From positions 1 to 64,000 of the forward strand of contig JASANG010001027.1 of assembly GCA_030248215.1 (NCBI GenBank): a DNA stretch of 64,000 bases. The letters run 5' to 3'. Origin of the DNA: Enoplolaimus lenunculus. Taxonomy: Eukaryota > Nematoda > Enoplea > Enoplida > Thoracostomopsidae. Position numbers and translations under genes: made by a program. Of this stretch, positions 1-11,159 are shown one piece after another (the first letter of the stretch is position 1; each line of letters begins with the position of its first letter). Below the pieces are notes generated by a model. The model did no database searches, had not been told where the DNA came from, and saw only the letters and a list, made by a program, of their open reading frames with translations.

Positions 1-305
1 AGTATAACCAAAAGTGGATGATTCCTGTTTCCGGGCGTTGCGGCTTCGGCCGACTCTCGTTATTTAGAGGGGGGGTCGCTGTCACACAATACCCCTAAAT
101 GGAACTACAAGCGGAACATTTTCAATGCCGTATACATATAGTGCCATGGATCGGCAAAGACTGTACCCAACTTTCTAAATTAAGAGGAGAAGGCCAAAAA
201 CGCAATATGCGCTGAGTACAGCTTTTTTGTACACAGAATGTACCCAGTTGCACACTCTTGTAAAAAGATTCATACTAAACTCTTGGAGCCACGAATAAGT
301 ACTTT
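1..305. repeat. Partial copy of inverted-repeat element family I
   Basis: The stretch begins with a CCAAAAGTGGATGATT-like end, contains the block TTTAGAGGGGGGGTCGCTGTC, and closes with a degraded CACACTCTTGT...ACTCTTGG end. The same order of blocks recurs at 2346-2697 and 32838-33165, so this is a diverged copy of that element. No coding sequence is apparent. Confidence 0.5.
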
Positions 306-518
306 GTAAATACGCTGTTTTAGCAGTCCAATGTGTGGAAGTTTCAATTTAAGGCTTAAGAGTGGCTCAAGCCTCTTACCTACGGATTTGCTTATAGTTA
401 TCGTGCATATTTTAATAAGCCATTAATTACAACTCCTCCGGATCGGCATAGATTCAGGTATTTTCGAAAACAAAAACACACCGAACAATGTATACCTTGC
501 GGCATAGTTTGATATAGC

Positions 519-690
519 ACCCCTCACTTCAGCACCCTCACTTCAGCCCCCCTCACTTCAGCACCCCTCACTTCAGCATCCCTCACTTCAGCACCCCTCA
601 CTTCAGCACCCCTCGCTTCAGCACCCCTCACTTCAGCACGCCTCACTTCAGCACCACTCACTTTAGCACGCCTCACTTCCTCATCCCCCC
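519..690. repeat. 15-bp tandem repeat (about 11 units)
   Basis: The unit CACCCCTCACTTCAG is repeated about eleven times with single-base changes. Because 15 is divisible by three, it keeps a frame open on the minus strand (repeating Gly-Ala-Glu-Val-Arg). That frame runs on from the FN3 exon at 739-876, but a strong donor lies between them, so I treat the array as intronic. Confidence 0.85.
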
Positions 691-738
691 ACTTAGAAAT
701 GTAACGGCGCAGTAGACGCCGATGCACGCAAAACATAC

Positions 739-1957
739 GTTCATTCCTTGATGGTAACGTTCTCACTGTTAATATTGCAGGTTCGCTATCGCCAACATCG
801 TTGTACGCTCGTACTGTGATCGTATATTCCGTATTTGGTGCTGGAATGGATTTAGTGAAATTAAACTTGTCTAGCGCTATTAACCATAATAATCTCAACT
901 GTGGCTCTAAAAATTTTCGATTCAAGAAATGGTTAATATATATACATACATACATATATATACATATATAAATATAATATAATATATTATATATATATAT
1001 TTTCATCTCTATGGCAAAAAGTGCATCGAAATAAGTTTATCCTGGATATGGGTACTGTGCTGGTTTGACTTGAAAGTACGGATTCAATCCCTTACTCAAT
1101 GAGCCTTTGACTTCGAACTCCGGTCGAGTTGCGGCAACTATAAATTCGTCGACACTGCGCGAACCCCATCCGACAAGGTATCCGCGTACGAGCACCTGAA
1201 AGATTAAAGATTATAAGTTTTAGTGAAGATGTAATAAGATGTTGATACTTTTCATTGGACCCTTGGCAAGATTGTAGATACGTAACTAATGGCTGATTCT
1301 AAGTTAAAACAAGGATTTGGTTCCAATTTGTGCCAATATAATGATCAGGTGCGGAACGTTTTCCTGTACGTAGGTCTGCGACTGCAATGAGCAAGCAAGC
1401 TTAAGCTTTGCACTAATTTTTATGCTTAAACGTAGGCTTAGTCTTAGGTATAAGCTCAAGCTTTTAGACTATTTTTTTGCTCAGGCTTAGGCTTAAACGT
1501 ACGCTTAGGAATAAGCTCATTTTTACGCTTAGGCTTAGGTTTTGGTTTAGGAATATGGTTATGCTACTGTTACGGCCCTGTTCTGTACATTGGCAAAGTT
1601 TGTAATTACGACTAAGTCCAAGTTCTTGAACAATAAATTATTTGCGTTCAATCAAACAAATTATCGAGAAGTTGAATGTTGACGCAGGAAATTCGCCACG
1701 GCCCCAAAAAGTAGATTTTACAACAATAAAACCAGGTTGCTATATTTACAACCTTGCTTAAACTTATAGTAGGTAACTCGTCTTATTTGCCAAATAACTG
1801 ATATATATTTGAATGGGCCAAGCACACGTCGCATAACCAGCGGTTCTTTGTTTCAAGCGCACCTGTTTGGCATCTTCTGGCGGTTCCCATAAAATATGCA
1901 TCGAACGTTCATCAGCGCTGACCTGAACATTACGCGGTTTGCCAGGAGGCCGAGTTT
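739..1957 (-). CDS. Fibronectin type III domain in three exons, neogenin/DCC-like receptor (partial gene)
   Basis: Three minus-strand exons fit together in phase: 1957-1863 (acceptor TTTTCAG, donor CAG|GTGCGC), 1195-1096 (acceptor TTTAATCTTTCAG, donor GTAAGG) and about 876-739 (donor C|GTATGT). They read TRPPGKPRNVQVSADERSM..., then VLVRGYLVGWGSRSV..., then APNTEYTITVRAYNDVGDSE. Together they make one FN3 domain of about 110 residues: the first-strand Trp, the VRGY motif with G(W/Y)G, and the PNTEY...VRAYN...G block. The VRGY-x2-G-aromatic-G and AYN-x-VG spacing is typical of neogenin/DCC FN3 domains. The domain starts and ends in phase 1, as shuffled FN3 modules do. The acceptor of the third exon is uncertain (near 876, or TTTTTAG further upstream near 910), and the middle loop is longer than usual. 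Upstream exons, transmembrane segment and cytoplasmic tail were not found. Receptor family is inferred; FN3 identity is seen. Confidence 0.65.
942..1003. repeat. TA-rich microsatellite
   Basis: Imperfect TATACATA/ATATAATA run inside the 219-nt intron between the second and third FN3 exons. Confidence 0.85.
1333..1602 (-). repeat. Family B inverted-repeat element with TTAGGC-like core
   Basis: Read on the minus strand, the element starts with TGTACAGAACAGGGCCGTAAC, continues with AGTAGCATAACCATATTCCTAA-like sequence and imperfect GCCTAA hexamers, and ends near CGTTCCGCACCTGATC. The same plan recurs at many places in the window (for example 4571-4757, 15338-15570, 60352-60543). It lies in the intron between the first two FN3 exons shown here. 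Confidence 0.6.
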
Positions 1958-2345
1958 CTGAAAATAGGAATTAATATTCAAATTATCTCATTAAACTGTT
2001 TTAGAAAACAAGGAATTTTCGTAATTTTCTAAACAAGTTTTGAATTTTCCAGAACGGACCAGGGTTAAATGTAATGGACAAGAAGATAGTATAAAAATTC
2101 GTATTTAAGAAAGACTATCAATGTCAATAAATTCGCAGAAAAACGTTCTGCCCCTGATCTTTACATGCGCTGTTTAATTGAACGAAATCTTCATTACTTA
2201 ACGTATGAAAATATTTTCGAATTACTATATTTCGGAACTTTTGCAAAAAATCCATAAGCTATGCTAAACCAAGAAGGTATGCACCACATTTAACTTGTTA
2301 ATTATACAATTTTTATATGAAGACACCACCAGTCATGTGCGCGCT
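1958..2345. other. No gene seen
   Basis: AT-rich intronic DNA upstream (on the minus strand) of the first visible FN3 exon. It holds a fragment of family B (AAAACGTTCTGCCCCTGATC near 2140-2165) and nothing else I can name. Confidence 0.5.
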
Positions 2346-3035
2346 ACTAAATTATTCCTACCAAGAGTGAATAATGACAAGAGTGTGCAACTCGTCGGGT
2401 CCCGCATGGTATACAAAATGCACCACCAGGTGTTGCGTTTTTAGCTGACCGCCCCCTTGTTTAGAGGGGGGTCGCTATCATAAGAGTAACCTTAAATTAA
2501 ACTATAACGAGAGTATGTTTGACGCCGCATACTTACATAAAGTGCCATGGTTTGCACCGGTTGTACTCCCTTCTAAATAAAAGGAGTAGGACATAAACGC
2601 AATGCGTGCCGGGTATATTTTTTTCTACTCAGGATGTGCCCAGTTACACACTCTTGTTAAATAGCGACTATCCACTCTTGTTACTGCGAAGAGTATATGG
2701 TGTCTTTTGTTTACAAGATTGCGAATCTGGCTACATTCTGCGTACAAAACAATGTACTCAGTGCATGTTTCGTTGTTGACCCACCCTCTTGATTGAGAGA
2801 AAACTAACCATTACAGGCTTCTTGAACCTACCCCTGTTAAGTAAATCGCAACAGATTAGTCGCCCCTCTTATGATTTTATTTTCAATGGTGCAAGCAACA
2901 TCTGCCCCCCCCAAATTAAGGGTGTGGTATCGGAAAAAAATGCAACGCGAGCTGGTACATTTTGTGCCACATGATGATTCGCAGAAGTTGCATACTCTTG
3001 TTCATCGAATCATCATACACTCTTGTTTCTACTCA
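2346..3035. repeat. Family I inverted-repeat elements, two adjoining copies
   Basis: The first copy, about 2346-2697, opens with CCAAGAGTGAATAATGACA and closes with CCACTCTTGTTACTGC. A second, more diverged copy follows to about 3035, closing with CATACACTCTTGTTTC. Short overlapping ORFs here (60-70 codons) are in repeat sequence and are not credible genes. Confidence 0.55.
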
Positions 3036-3337
3036 CTTTCTTCGTCAATGTAAAAATAATCGAATCCATCTGCTGCGAATCGGCTTAAAACTAGCCGTGT
3101 TTGCAGATATGCAAAAATTGCAGTTGCAATTATGCACGCACGAAGAAACAGAACCATTTCGACTACATTTCAGTTAAAAACAATTGCGTTAAAAATGTTT
3201 TTCCCGCAAATGAAATATGAACTGTATTTCAAACTGTTTATGAATGAAATATTTTGTTCGGTAGCATCAACCGTTTGTGTCAGTATTGGTCACAATCTCG
3301 TGTTTATTATAATATTTGGTGATGTCTAAAACATAGG

Positions 3338-3558
3338 CCCATATTTTCAAATGAGTATAGCACCTATCATCAGTTAGCGAAAGGTTTTCAAACTGACTAA
3401 GTTCTGTAATTGTAGGTCTCAAAATTGGTACAGAAGTAGAGTAAATCAAACGCGAACAATGTGCTGGATTTCAAACCTCACAATACGACGGTTCTAAAAG
3501 CACAGGACTTATCACCAACTGGTGATAGGTGCTACACACATTTGAGAATACGATCCAT
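3338..3558. repeat. Family J inverted-repeat element
   Basis: The left end CCCATATTTTCAAATGAGTA is matched in reverse complement by the right end CACATTTGAGAATACG. Internal CACCTATCATCAGTTAGCG and CACCAACTGGTGATAGGTGC are also inverted. A near-identical copy lies at 12640-12857. Confidence 0.75.
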
Positions 3559-3589
3559 AAAGTCAAATTAAAGTTGACGTAAACTTAAA

Positions 3590-3888
3590 TATTAATTTAA
3601 GTCTAACGCAAATGGCTAGACGGACTTTATGAAGCTAATATTTTAAGCAAAGCTTAAACTATATAATATTTTTAAGCTTAACATAAGGTTAAGCTAAATT
3701 TTGCTTAAAGGTAAAAGTATTACGCAAAAATTTATATCCGCATAGCTTAGACCTATGCTAATTATAGGGATATGCTCACTAAGCGTAAAGCATATGGCTT
3801 AGCCAAACCTGAGTTTAAGCCTAAGCCCAAATATATGCCTACGACCAAGCCTAAGCCACGACATAAACCTTTGTCTAAACCAAAGCCT
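3590..3888. repeat. Degenerate GCCTAA/TTAGGC-like run
   Basis: About 300 bp dominated by imperfect AAGCTTAA, GCCTAAG and AAGCCTAAG words. It resembles the core of families A and B without recognisable ends. Confidence 0.5.
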
Positions 3889-3889
3889 A

Positions 3890-4111
3890 CACTGTAAATT
3901 TCAGTGAGTTTATTTTAAATCAGAATGAGTTGAATTACTCAGTCTTTTGAGTTGATTAAATTCATTCTTAGTTAAATAATCAACTCACAAAGAGTCATCT
4001 TTACTCAGATTGAGCATTAACTACACTGAGAGTGAGTTAATCTTTACTGATATTAATTCAGAAATAACCGACTCGCTAGCTGCATTGATTAACTCATTGG
4101 AATTTACAGTG
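3890..4111. repeat. Family D palindromic element with TA flanks
   Basis: The element starts CACTGTAAATTTCAGTGAG and ends AACTCATTGGAATTTACAGTG, with TA on both outer sides, consistent with a TA target duplication. The interior is made of ACTCAG/CTGAGT words. Copies at 13140-13390, 23826-24081 and 44812-44915 share the ends. Confidence 0.8.
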
Positions 4112-4150
4112 TAACCGCCTCTAAATCTCCTGATCTCCCGTTCTTGCAGT

Positions 4151-4252
4151 GGACAGGCTCCTATAATTAACATGATCCGCGACGCATTTGCAGCTATACG
4201 TCGTGCTCAATTCGGCAAAACTTCACAGTCCAATGAAAGTCCGTATGACTAG
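4151..4252 (+). CDS. Candidate terminal exon of an unidentified gene
   Basis: A long pyrimidine tract (CTAAATCTCCTGATCTCCCG) followed by TTCTTGCAG gives a very good acceptor just before 4150. Read in phase 1 the exon encodes about 33 residues beginning GQAPIINMIRDAFAAIRRAQ and ends at a TAG at 4250-4252. The helical, Arg/Ala-rich reading is protein-like, but I do not recognise it. No upstream plus-strand exon was found nearby. It sits directly after a family D element, and the neogenin-like exons are on the opposite strand. Confidence 0.35.
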   Translation, partial: GQAPIINMIRDAFAAIRRAQFGKTSQSNESPYD

Positions 4253-4570
4253 TAAACATCCAACACAGAAACGGAACTGTAAGTGTTTCGAAAGCGTTTT
4301 GGCAGCCATCAAAAAGCACAGCTGAGAATCGAACAATTAAGTCTTATTCTTATTGACACAAAAACTAACGGTTTCTTAGCTTCAATTCTGACCAATTTTC
4401 ATCTGTTTGAAGCAACCAAAAACCTAAATTTTAACAAACCAAGCCTATTTTAGTTCAAAATTCGACGGAAACTGTTTAGTTAAGCAAAGCTGGCAGACGC
4501 GCCTGGGTTTGAGTTGAAAATAATTGACATGAGTTCGTTTGAGTCAAAATACACTTTTTTGGATATTCTG

Positions 4571-4757
4571 TCCAATGTATAGAACAGGGTCCTTGAAGTA
4601 GCATAAGCATACTGCAAAGCTTAAGCCTGAGCGTAAGAATGAGTTTAGACCCAAGGTGAAGCCTAGGCCTAAGCACAAAAATAGGTCTAAAGCGTAAGCT
4701 TACTCTATAACCGTCCCGCAGAAAAACGTTCCGCCCATGATCTTTACACGAACTGAC
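4571..4757 (+). repeat. Family B inverted-repeat element
   Basis: Starts CCAATGTATAGAACAGGGTCC, has the AAGCCTGAGCGTAAG and CCTAGGCCTAAGC core, and ends GTCCCGCAGAAAAACGTTCC followed by a CATGATCTTTACA block. Confidence 0.7.
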
Positions 4758-4799
4758 CTTCTGATTGATTTTAGACCAAATGTTCACTATATGCAATAG

Positions 4800-6745
4800 A
4801 ATTGCTAACTCGGCGCAAGATATATGTTACGCGTGCAGTTGAATTGAACACAGATTTAGTTCCACGAGGACTTGCTGTGTGATTCAAAAATTTACAGCTT
4901 ATTTCGCCAGTAGACGAATAAATGCCAATACTGTACAGATGCTTCCAATAAACGCTTTAGGGTTTAAACCTATGTTGAACAAAGCCATAATCAGTTAAAA
5001 ATTTACTATTGGTCGTTTTCCAAAAGTTTCAGTGGAAGTCTGACGTTTTCAAAAATAAGCCGATTTGAAAATGGAAATGCAAGAAAACTCACTGCGGGCA
5101 GATGAAATCTTATCCGCAATTTTTATCAGATAATAATATTACAATAAAGTAGTTTAGGACACTGGTCAGTTCACTTCGAAATGTTGTATTGTTCGTAGAA
5201 AAGTTAATAGACATATATATTCATATATACTGCATTTATTTTGGAACTTAAGTAATACGCTTAGTTCGACCAGAAACAGACAATTTTGATTCTTTTTGAC
5301 AAAAATGTCTCTTACAGTGACCTTACAAAGCAAATAACGAACATTTTTAACACTTGGACTCTAATAGACATATCTTGCGAAAACTTAGTTTGTACCCTCC
5401 TGAAAACATGTCGCGTTTGTTCCAATTTCATCCTAAAACACTTTATTTTACAAGCCAATCTTTAATAGTATAAAATTAGATTTATTAAAGGGTTTTAAGT
5501 TAACCACGGTATATCTCAAAAATTAAGACAAACGACTAGCTACCTTTTTTGAATTTAGAACCAATTTAGGAGAATTTATTGTTTAAATGTTGGCCAAAAA
5601 GTTAAAAACTGATTTTTGCGCTCTAATTTTAAAAACTAAATCGTAACATAAAATGCAACCTGAGCAAGTTTAGGCTTCCGAGCAACACGTATATTAATAT
5701 GTTACAGAATGTCGCTATTAAGCAATACTTTTTTACCCTTTATACCTACTTATATAACAACTGCTTCTGGAATCCAAAAAACGTGTAACTGCACCCCTTA
5801 ACACGTATCCTTCGCTGCCCATGGCAAAGTGCCATCCTTTACAAAGCACACCTGGCCAGCGGCAAACACTTTAATCTAAAAGTTACACTTTGTTGACCAT
5901 CAGGAATTTAGATAATGTGATTTCTAAACTGCTGTACCGGTTCTACCACTTATAAGAGCCAGTTATAGCCCCGTTATGGTTTGTATTATTGGTGTCCACT
6001 AAAAGTAACCGCTGGAGATACACTAATGGTATTAATAGCTATGAATTATTTAGCGAAAAAAGAAGGTTATTTGAACGTTTGTTGTACATATATATACATA
6101 TATATACGTATATATATATATTTATGTATACATATAGATGTATATATTTATATATTTGTATATATTTATATATATATATAGATAAATAAATGCTGCTACT
6201 CATTTATGTCTTGACTATATTTGTTTTGTGTGAATATTAACTATTATTTTCATTACTATATAGATGTATGTATATATGTATATATTTATATGTTGGCCAA
6301 TTTATGCATATAGTTTTGATGTCAGTAATATTAGATTGCAGAAAATCGAGCATCGCCTACTACGAATGTTAATTTTGAATGGTAAAAATAAAAAAATTTT
6401 TATCAAAGTAATCAATAGACATGATTTTCGGTAACTTTGTGAGCTGTGAAGCTAAGGTTCACACCTAATACATGCTGATCTTACGATTTGCACGGGGTAA
6501 TTTTTTTGTAAGAAGAGACTTTCTTTAAGGTATCTTAATAGGTAATCAGGTACAGAATAGACGGTATAATTTAGTATTGATCAGATTTGTGGTGGGAATA
6601 GAGTGAACTGTATTCAAAGAAATTTCGATTGTACTTGCATAACAATAGTGCAAAAAATTATGTGCATTACTGTAAATGAAAACTGTTTATTATTCTTATA
6701 TGTTTCAAGAAAATTCCCCTGCAATTAACTATCTTGAACCTAAGC
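4800..6745. other. No gene seen; AT-rich DNA with TATA microsatellites
   Basis: No exon with paired splice sites could be supported. TATATACA-type microsatellites run from about 6088 to 6185 and 6262 to 6292. The stretch at 5795-5880 on the minus strand has an acceptor-like CTTTTAG followed by a 25-codon open frame, which is too little to call. Confidence 0.45.
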
Positions 6746-6747
6746 TT

Positions 6748-6906
6748 AGGCCCGTAGCCAACTCACCTTGCTAAGGGGGGCTAAAATTTTTCAGCAGTTT
6801 TTCAAGGGTTTTTAATGACTTGTAAGCAAGGTTGAAAATTTCCTAGGAGGGGCCAAAAGTTTTTCAGGGGAGCTGAGCCACCCTGCCCCCTTGGCTAAAG
6901 GAATCG
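6748..6906. repeat. Family E element
   Basis: Opens GGCCCGTAGCCAACTCACC and contains CTAAAATTTTTCAGCAG, TGACTTGTAAGCAAGGTTG and a GGAGCTGAGCCACCC block. The ends are roughly inverted relative to each other. Further copies: 7211-7374, 11828-11997, 22233-22393 and 52091-52246. Confidence 0.7.
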
Positions 6907-7210
6907 CGTAGACTAAACGATTGCAAACATATTTGTCAAATAACACTATTACTTGAATTTCAAGCCACACAAGCTGGTACCGCAAAGACTACACCAGCTC
7001 CAGCAAATAAATATTAATGCCAAACTTGTTAGCGAGTACATGATTAGGCGAAGACCGTAGGATTTTCCGATTACTTTAGCCGGAAAAGTTACAATGAAAA
7101 TTAAACAATAAAACCGGAAATGTAAGCAATTATTCTGATTGGCTGTGTAAACTATAAATCATTTATAGTAAGAATTTCGGTACTTGTTCACACTTTGTGT
7201 TAGTGATATT

Positions 7211-7374
7211 AGCCGGCCCAAAGCCAGCTCAGCTTGTTAGGGGGTGTAAAAATTTTTCAAGAGGGGCATACAAGGGTTTTCGTTGAGTTACAAGTGAGGT
7301 TGAAAAATTTTAGGAGGGGCAAAAGTTTTGCAGGGGGCAGGGCTAAAACCCCCTGTCCCACCACTTGGGTATGA
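7211..7374. repeat. Family E element
   Basis: Starts GCCGGCCCAAAGCCAGCTC, has TCGTTGAGTTACAAGTGAGG and GCAGGGCTAAAACCCCCTG, and ends CCACCACTTGGG. It is a diverged copy of the element at 6748-6906. Confidence 0.65.
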
Positions 7375-9500
7375 ACTCGGATGTCAGATTTTTGATGCTT
7401 AGGAGTATCAAGGGACTCAGGTGATGATGGTTCCATGCCTACGTTGACACGAAATGGAAATATACCAATCTTGTTCAGCTTGACAGGGCATTAAACGTGA
7501 AACAGCCGAAGTCATTGCAATTATATTATGAATAGCAGCCAACGGATTTTTGCGAATTAATGGGGTTCGTACGTTTGTGGAATACATAGGTACTTGATGA
7601 AAGAACGTATCGCAATTGACATTATGGATTTTCTAGCATTTTAGCTTAAACCAGTCAACGACGCTGTAAAATTTGCAACACTACTTGTTTTATTTTTCTT
7701 ATTTCATTTTTATATATGGTTAAAAATTGGTACTTATTTGCATACACTTTTGTTTGTATCGAAATTGAAAACATGTAAATAAATGCTGGAACGCTGCCCA
7801 AATTAGTGGGCCGTACCAGGTTTAATATAGATAGATTATTGGATATGAGTAACCCTGGTTTATTTTACGCGTAAACTTCAAGGCGGAAGCGCCATGTCTG
7901 CTAACGGTGCTCAGATGTCCTCACAGTAATAATTTACAAGCATTAATACGATGTAATATTAATTCTAAATTATTTATTGTTTTAAAAACGCCTAATTTCT
8001 TCATTATGCTTTCGTTAAGCTTATGTGGGGTTCACGTTCCTAACTGGTTGATTCGACGTCACTGTTAAAATTTGGGCTGTTATATCGGGTCAACAGACAA
8101 AATTCGAACGGTTTATAAACCAAATACACGCCTGCAAATCGTTTCCGAAACAAAATCGCTTAGAATCAAAGCATCATAGTTCAAAAATTCAAAGGTTTAC
8201 ATTCTAGTATCATATGATATTCAACAGGAAAATTTGGGTCTGAAGCAAGAAATAAGCGCATAGTTTCCTGAACGTTTTCTATTAACCTTTGCAAAATTGT
8301 TTGTTTAATTTGATTTTCAATAAACGTTCTGAGTAGAAGCTTCCAAACGCATTTTTGACTTTAACAACTCATTAGATGCGCAACACCTGAGTTAGCGTTC
8401 AAAGCTGCGCTGCTTTCTGCTTAATTTTTTTTCTCAACAACAACAACATCTTGGCGGAGCTAAACAAAAAAGTTCCGTCAAATTTTGTGAAACTGTTGTG
8501 AAAATGTTTAGTTATTTTTGTAAATTTGATTTTCACTTACAAACTAAAGTTTCAAACTGAATTTTGATTTTAACAACATAGCATAAGCAAGCTATATACT
8601 CTTTAAACTTAAGTTAGAAGACTGTTTTCCAATCGAAGTTTTAGTTACAAATATTAACAGCTGTGAAACTATAAACAAACAAGAGTCATTTCGTAAACTT
8701 TTTCTAACCTGCTGACAAGGTTCGTTGTTTGCGAAAATTTTATTATCTGTTATGGTCATAATTGAAAAATTTAAACACAATTTTGAATCTGCCTGAAATT
8801 TAGAATTATTAGATTTTTAAACCAGTCACTTTTACTCTATGGTGCCGTCACAGAGTTAAATTAGAGCTTTGTTTTAAACGCTTCTTGCTCTAAAAGACTT
8901 TAACACAAAAAATATTTGCTATTTTTGTTAAATTGGTGGTTATACGACATGGTTGGCACAAAACGAAAAATGTTTCTAAAATATTGGGCCTAAAATTAGT
9001 CGGAACAGCGCTAGAATTGACAAATTTAGCAGCGTTTACGTTCAAATTTTGTTCTAAATTTAGAGGCTTTCAACCAGCAAAAGTTTAGTGTCTTAAAAAC
9101 AACCAATACCGTTTTTGCTAACAGCGTCGAAACTTTATTTAATTTGCACTGCGTGAAAGCGTATTTGTTCAAGTTTCAAACGACGCGTTTTGAAATTGAA
9201 TTTTCGCCAATAAAATAGAAAACAAACGTGATTGTTTGAAATTGAAAACAAAAACACTGAGGCTTGGCGGCGTAGCGAAAATGGCAAAATTCTTGCGTAA
9301 TTTTAGATCTTTGGTCATCTGGTCAAAGGAATTTAATTACCGACTGTTGGTTTGAAATCTACACGGTGGTATCTAGTGCTACACTAGTAACCTGTTATCT
9401 TTTGTCCACGAGTCTTAATCGGCTCTGGTTTACACAAACGGTTATTTTAACATTACAAAATACGCATTTCAACATTAACTAATTTTAATCTCTTTTCAGG
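7375..9500. other. No gene supported
   Basis: AT-rich, with long stretches of GTTTCAAA/TTTTGAAAC words. Between 7382 and 7490 both strands have open readings of 30-38 codons next to acceptor-like sites (plus: GATGCTTAG; minus: CCCTGTCAAG). Neither matches a family I know, so no gene is called. A family G-like fragment (GGGGTTCACGTTCCTAACTG) lies at 8028-8110. Confidence 0.45.
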
Positions 9501-9830
9501 GTATAATCGAATATCCGTTTACGTTTTCGTTGCCGGTTAAAATCAGTGTCTGTTTCCGCTTTCGTTATAGAAAGAACAAAAATTCTGTTGTTTTCACGTT
9601 CAAAAATAGTTATAAATCACGTATATCTGCTAATTTTCGTTACAGATATACTGTAATTATTGTTCGAAATGAAATAAAAATTAAGAAATATACAAAAAAT
9701 CTTACAAAAATTTCGATGCAACCGCCATTTTTTCCCGTTTCAAGTAGCAATACTGTAGAACCGCGGCAATTGCGTTCAAGTAAACAGTTTACAGCAAGCC
9801 AGGGCCTAAGTTTTAGCTTAAAATAGCAAA
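9500..9830. repeat. hAT-like fragment
   Basis: Begins TCAGGGTATAATCGAATATC and carries the CCGTTTACG/GTTTCCGCTTTCG text found in the hAT-like element at 17577-17935. The other end was not located. The 98-codon ORF at 9530-9826 is Arg/Lys/Asn-rich and lies inside it, so I do not call it a gene. Confidence 0.4.
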
Positions 9831-10205
9831 ATCAACTCTATACCTTGTATTGTGTTAACACCACGGGTTTATTCATTGCGACTACGGCGGCACAGAAAAA
9901 GTAGCCGCGAATCAAGTTTTAGTTGATACGATTTGAAATGTTGCTTTCATTTTGTTTCAAGAATCAAATTTCAAAACACTGAGAACTCTTTTGCTGGCCA
10001 ATGTTAATATTTTAAAACTATTTCGGTTGAAAATCTGTGAAATTTTATCCTTGGTCTAAATTTCTAACTAGAAAATTGAACTAGAGAATCTCGAGGCGTA
10101 TATTATCTGTGCTTGATTAAAAGATTAAGACCCTAGCTGGCTTTTAACATTTTGTTAACTACTTTTGCGTCTTTAATTTAACATTTTGCACCGTATGGTT
10201 TAAGT

Positions 10206-10403
10206 GGCCCATGTTACTTTAAGGGGCGTTCAGGTTACTGGTGGCTGTATAAAAGAGTAAGTTTAGATTCTAGATTACATTTTTTTCGCTTAGACTTAGG
10301 CTTAGGCTTAGGCTTAGGAACACATTGTTGCAACGCTTAGGCTTAGACTTAGGCTTGGGAATACGCTTAATCTACTGTTACGCCCCTTAAAGTAACATTG
10401 GCC
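10206..10403. repeat. Family A inverted-repeat element, intact
   Basis: The left end GGCCCATGTTACTTTAAGGG is matched in reverse by CCCTTAAAGTAACATTGGCC at the right. Between them are two clusters of TTAGGC hexamers in direct orientation. Length is 198 bp. This is the clearest copy of the family. Confidence 0.85.
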
Positions 10404-10609
10404 GCATTAGTGGAGTAATATTACGGACTATTCCGAAACCTATCCATTCACATGTTTTTATTCCTTTAACTGTAAAAATTTAAATCTTAAGAATGTGAAA
10501 TTTTTGTCAGTACGAAAGTTAAAACTTCACCTTGTGAAATTGTCACCGCAACACAGGACGCAATTAACCACCTGTCGGGGCGGCCAACTGAACGATTTTT
10601 ATTCTCAAA

Positions 10610-10960
10610 ATGAGTCAATTTTGTATTTTCAATTTCAAAAATTGCAACGTTTTGCACGAAGTTGCAATTTTAAACTCAAAAAATGTATTAAAGTTGTTAA
10701 ATCACAAAATGCAATTAAGTATTGGCGGCGTAGAATTACAAACTTGGTGTGGGAAATTCGACGAAGAATTTAACTGTCAGATATTAAATCAAACTGGTCA
10801 TAGAGTGATCAGTAGTGTCTCTGTGGACTTTGTAAAAATGTCCATTTTATCATTGTACGACGAACATCAGAGAAAATATTCCATATTTTTTCATTGTGTA
10901 TGCTTCAGGGTGAAGTCGGTCGTGAAAAATACCGGAACCGGGGTTCAACAAAACTTGTAG
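10610..10960 (+). CDS. Unassigned 116-codon open reading frame
   Basis: An ATG-initiated frame of 116 codons, Asn/Lys/Val-rich at the start and with several Cys (WCGKFDEEF... FHCVCFRVK). It is the longest single open frame between 2 and 30 kb. I do not recognise it, an overlapping frame is also open, and no splice signals support it. It may be chance. Confidence 0.15.
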   Translation: MSQFCIFNFKNCNVLHEVAILNSKNVLKLLNHKMQLSIGGVELQTWCGKFDEEFNCQILNQTGHRVISSVSVDFVKMSILSLYDEHQRKYSIFFHCVCFRVKSVVKNTGTGVQQNL

Positions 10961-11159
10961 CAGTCGGAGCTGGAGGTAAAGCTGGAGAAGATGAGAAAGA
11001 AGGTAGTTTTGGTTAATTTTAGCAAATATTTTTGAAGCGTTGGCTAAAATTTTACTTTTAGGAATATTTTTTAAAAATTTGCGACAATTTGTGTTCTAAA
11101 TTGTATTAAAACTTACTACCAAACGCACCGAATGATACAATTTTTGTAACACCATAAAA

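Noticed and set aside
5795..5880. Minus-strand reading IKVFAAGQVCFVKDGTLPWA after CTTTTAG
   Set aside because: Only 25 codons, no partner exon and no family match, so it is not listed as a gene.
9840..9960. Minus-strand exon reading IRGYFFCAAVVAMNKPVVLTQYK before a GTATAG donor
   Set aside because: An in-frame TAA lies just upstream with no AG acceptor between, so it cannot be an internal exon. An alternative frame only gives a weak terminal reading.
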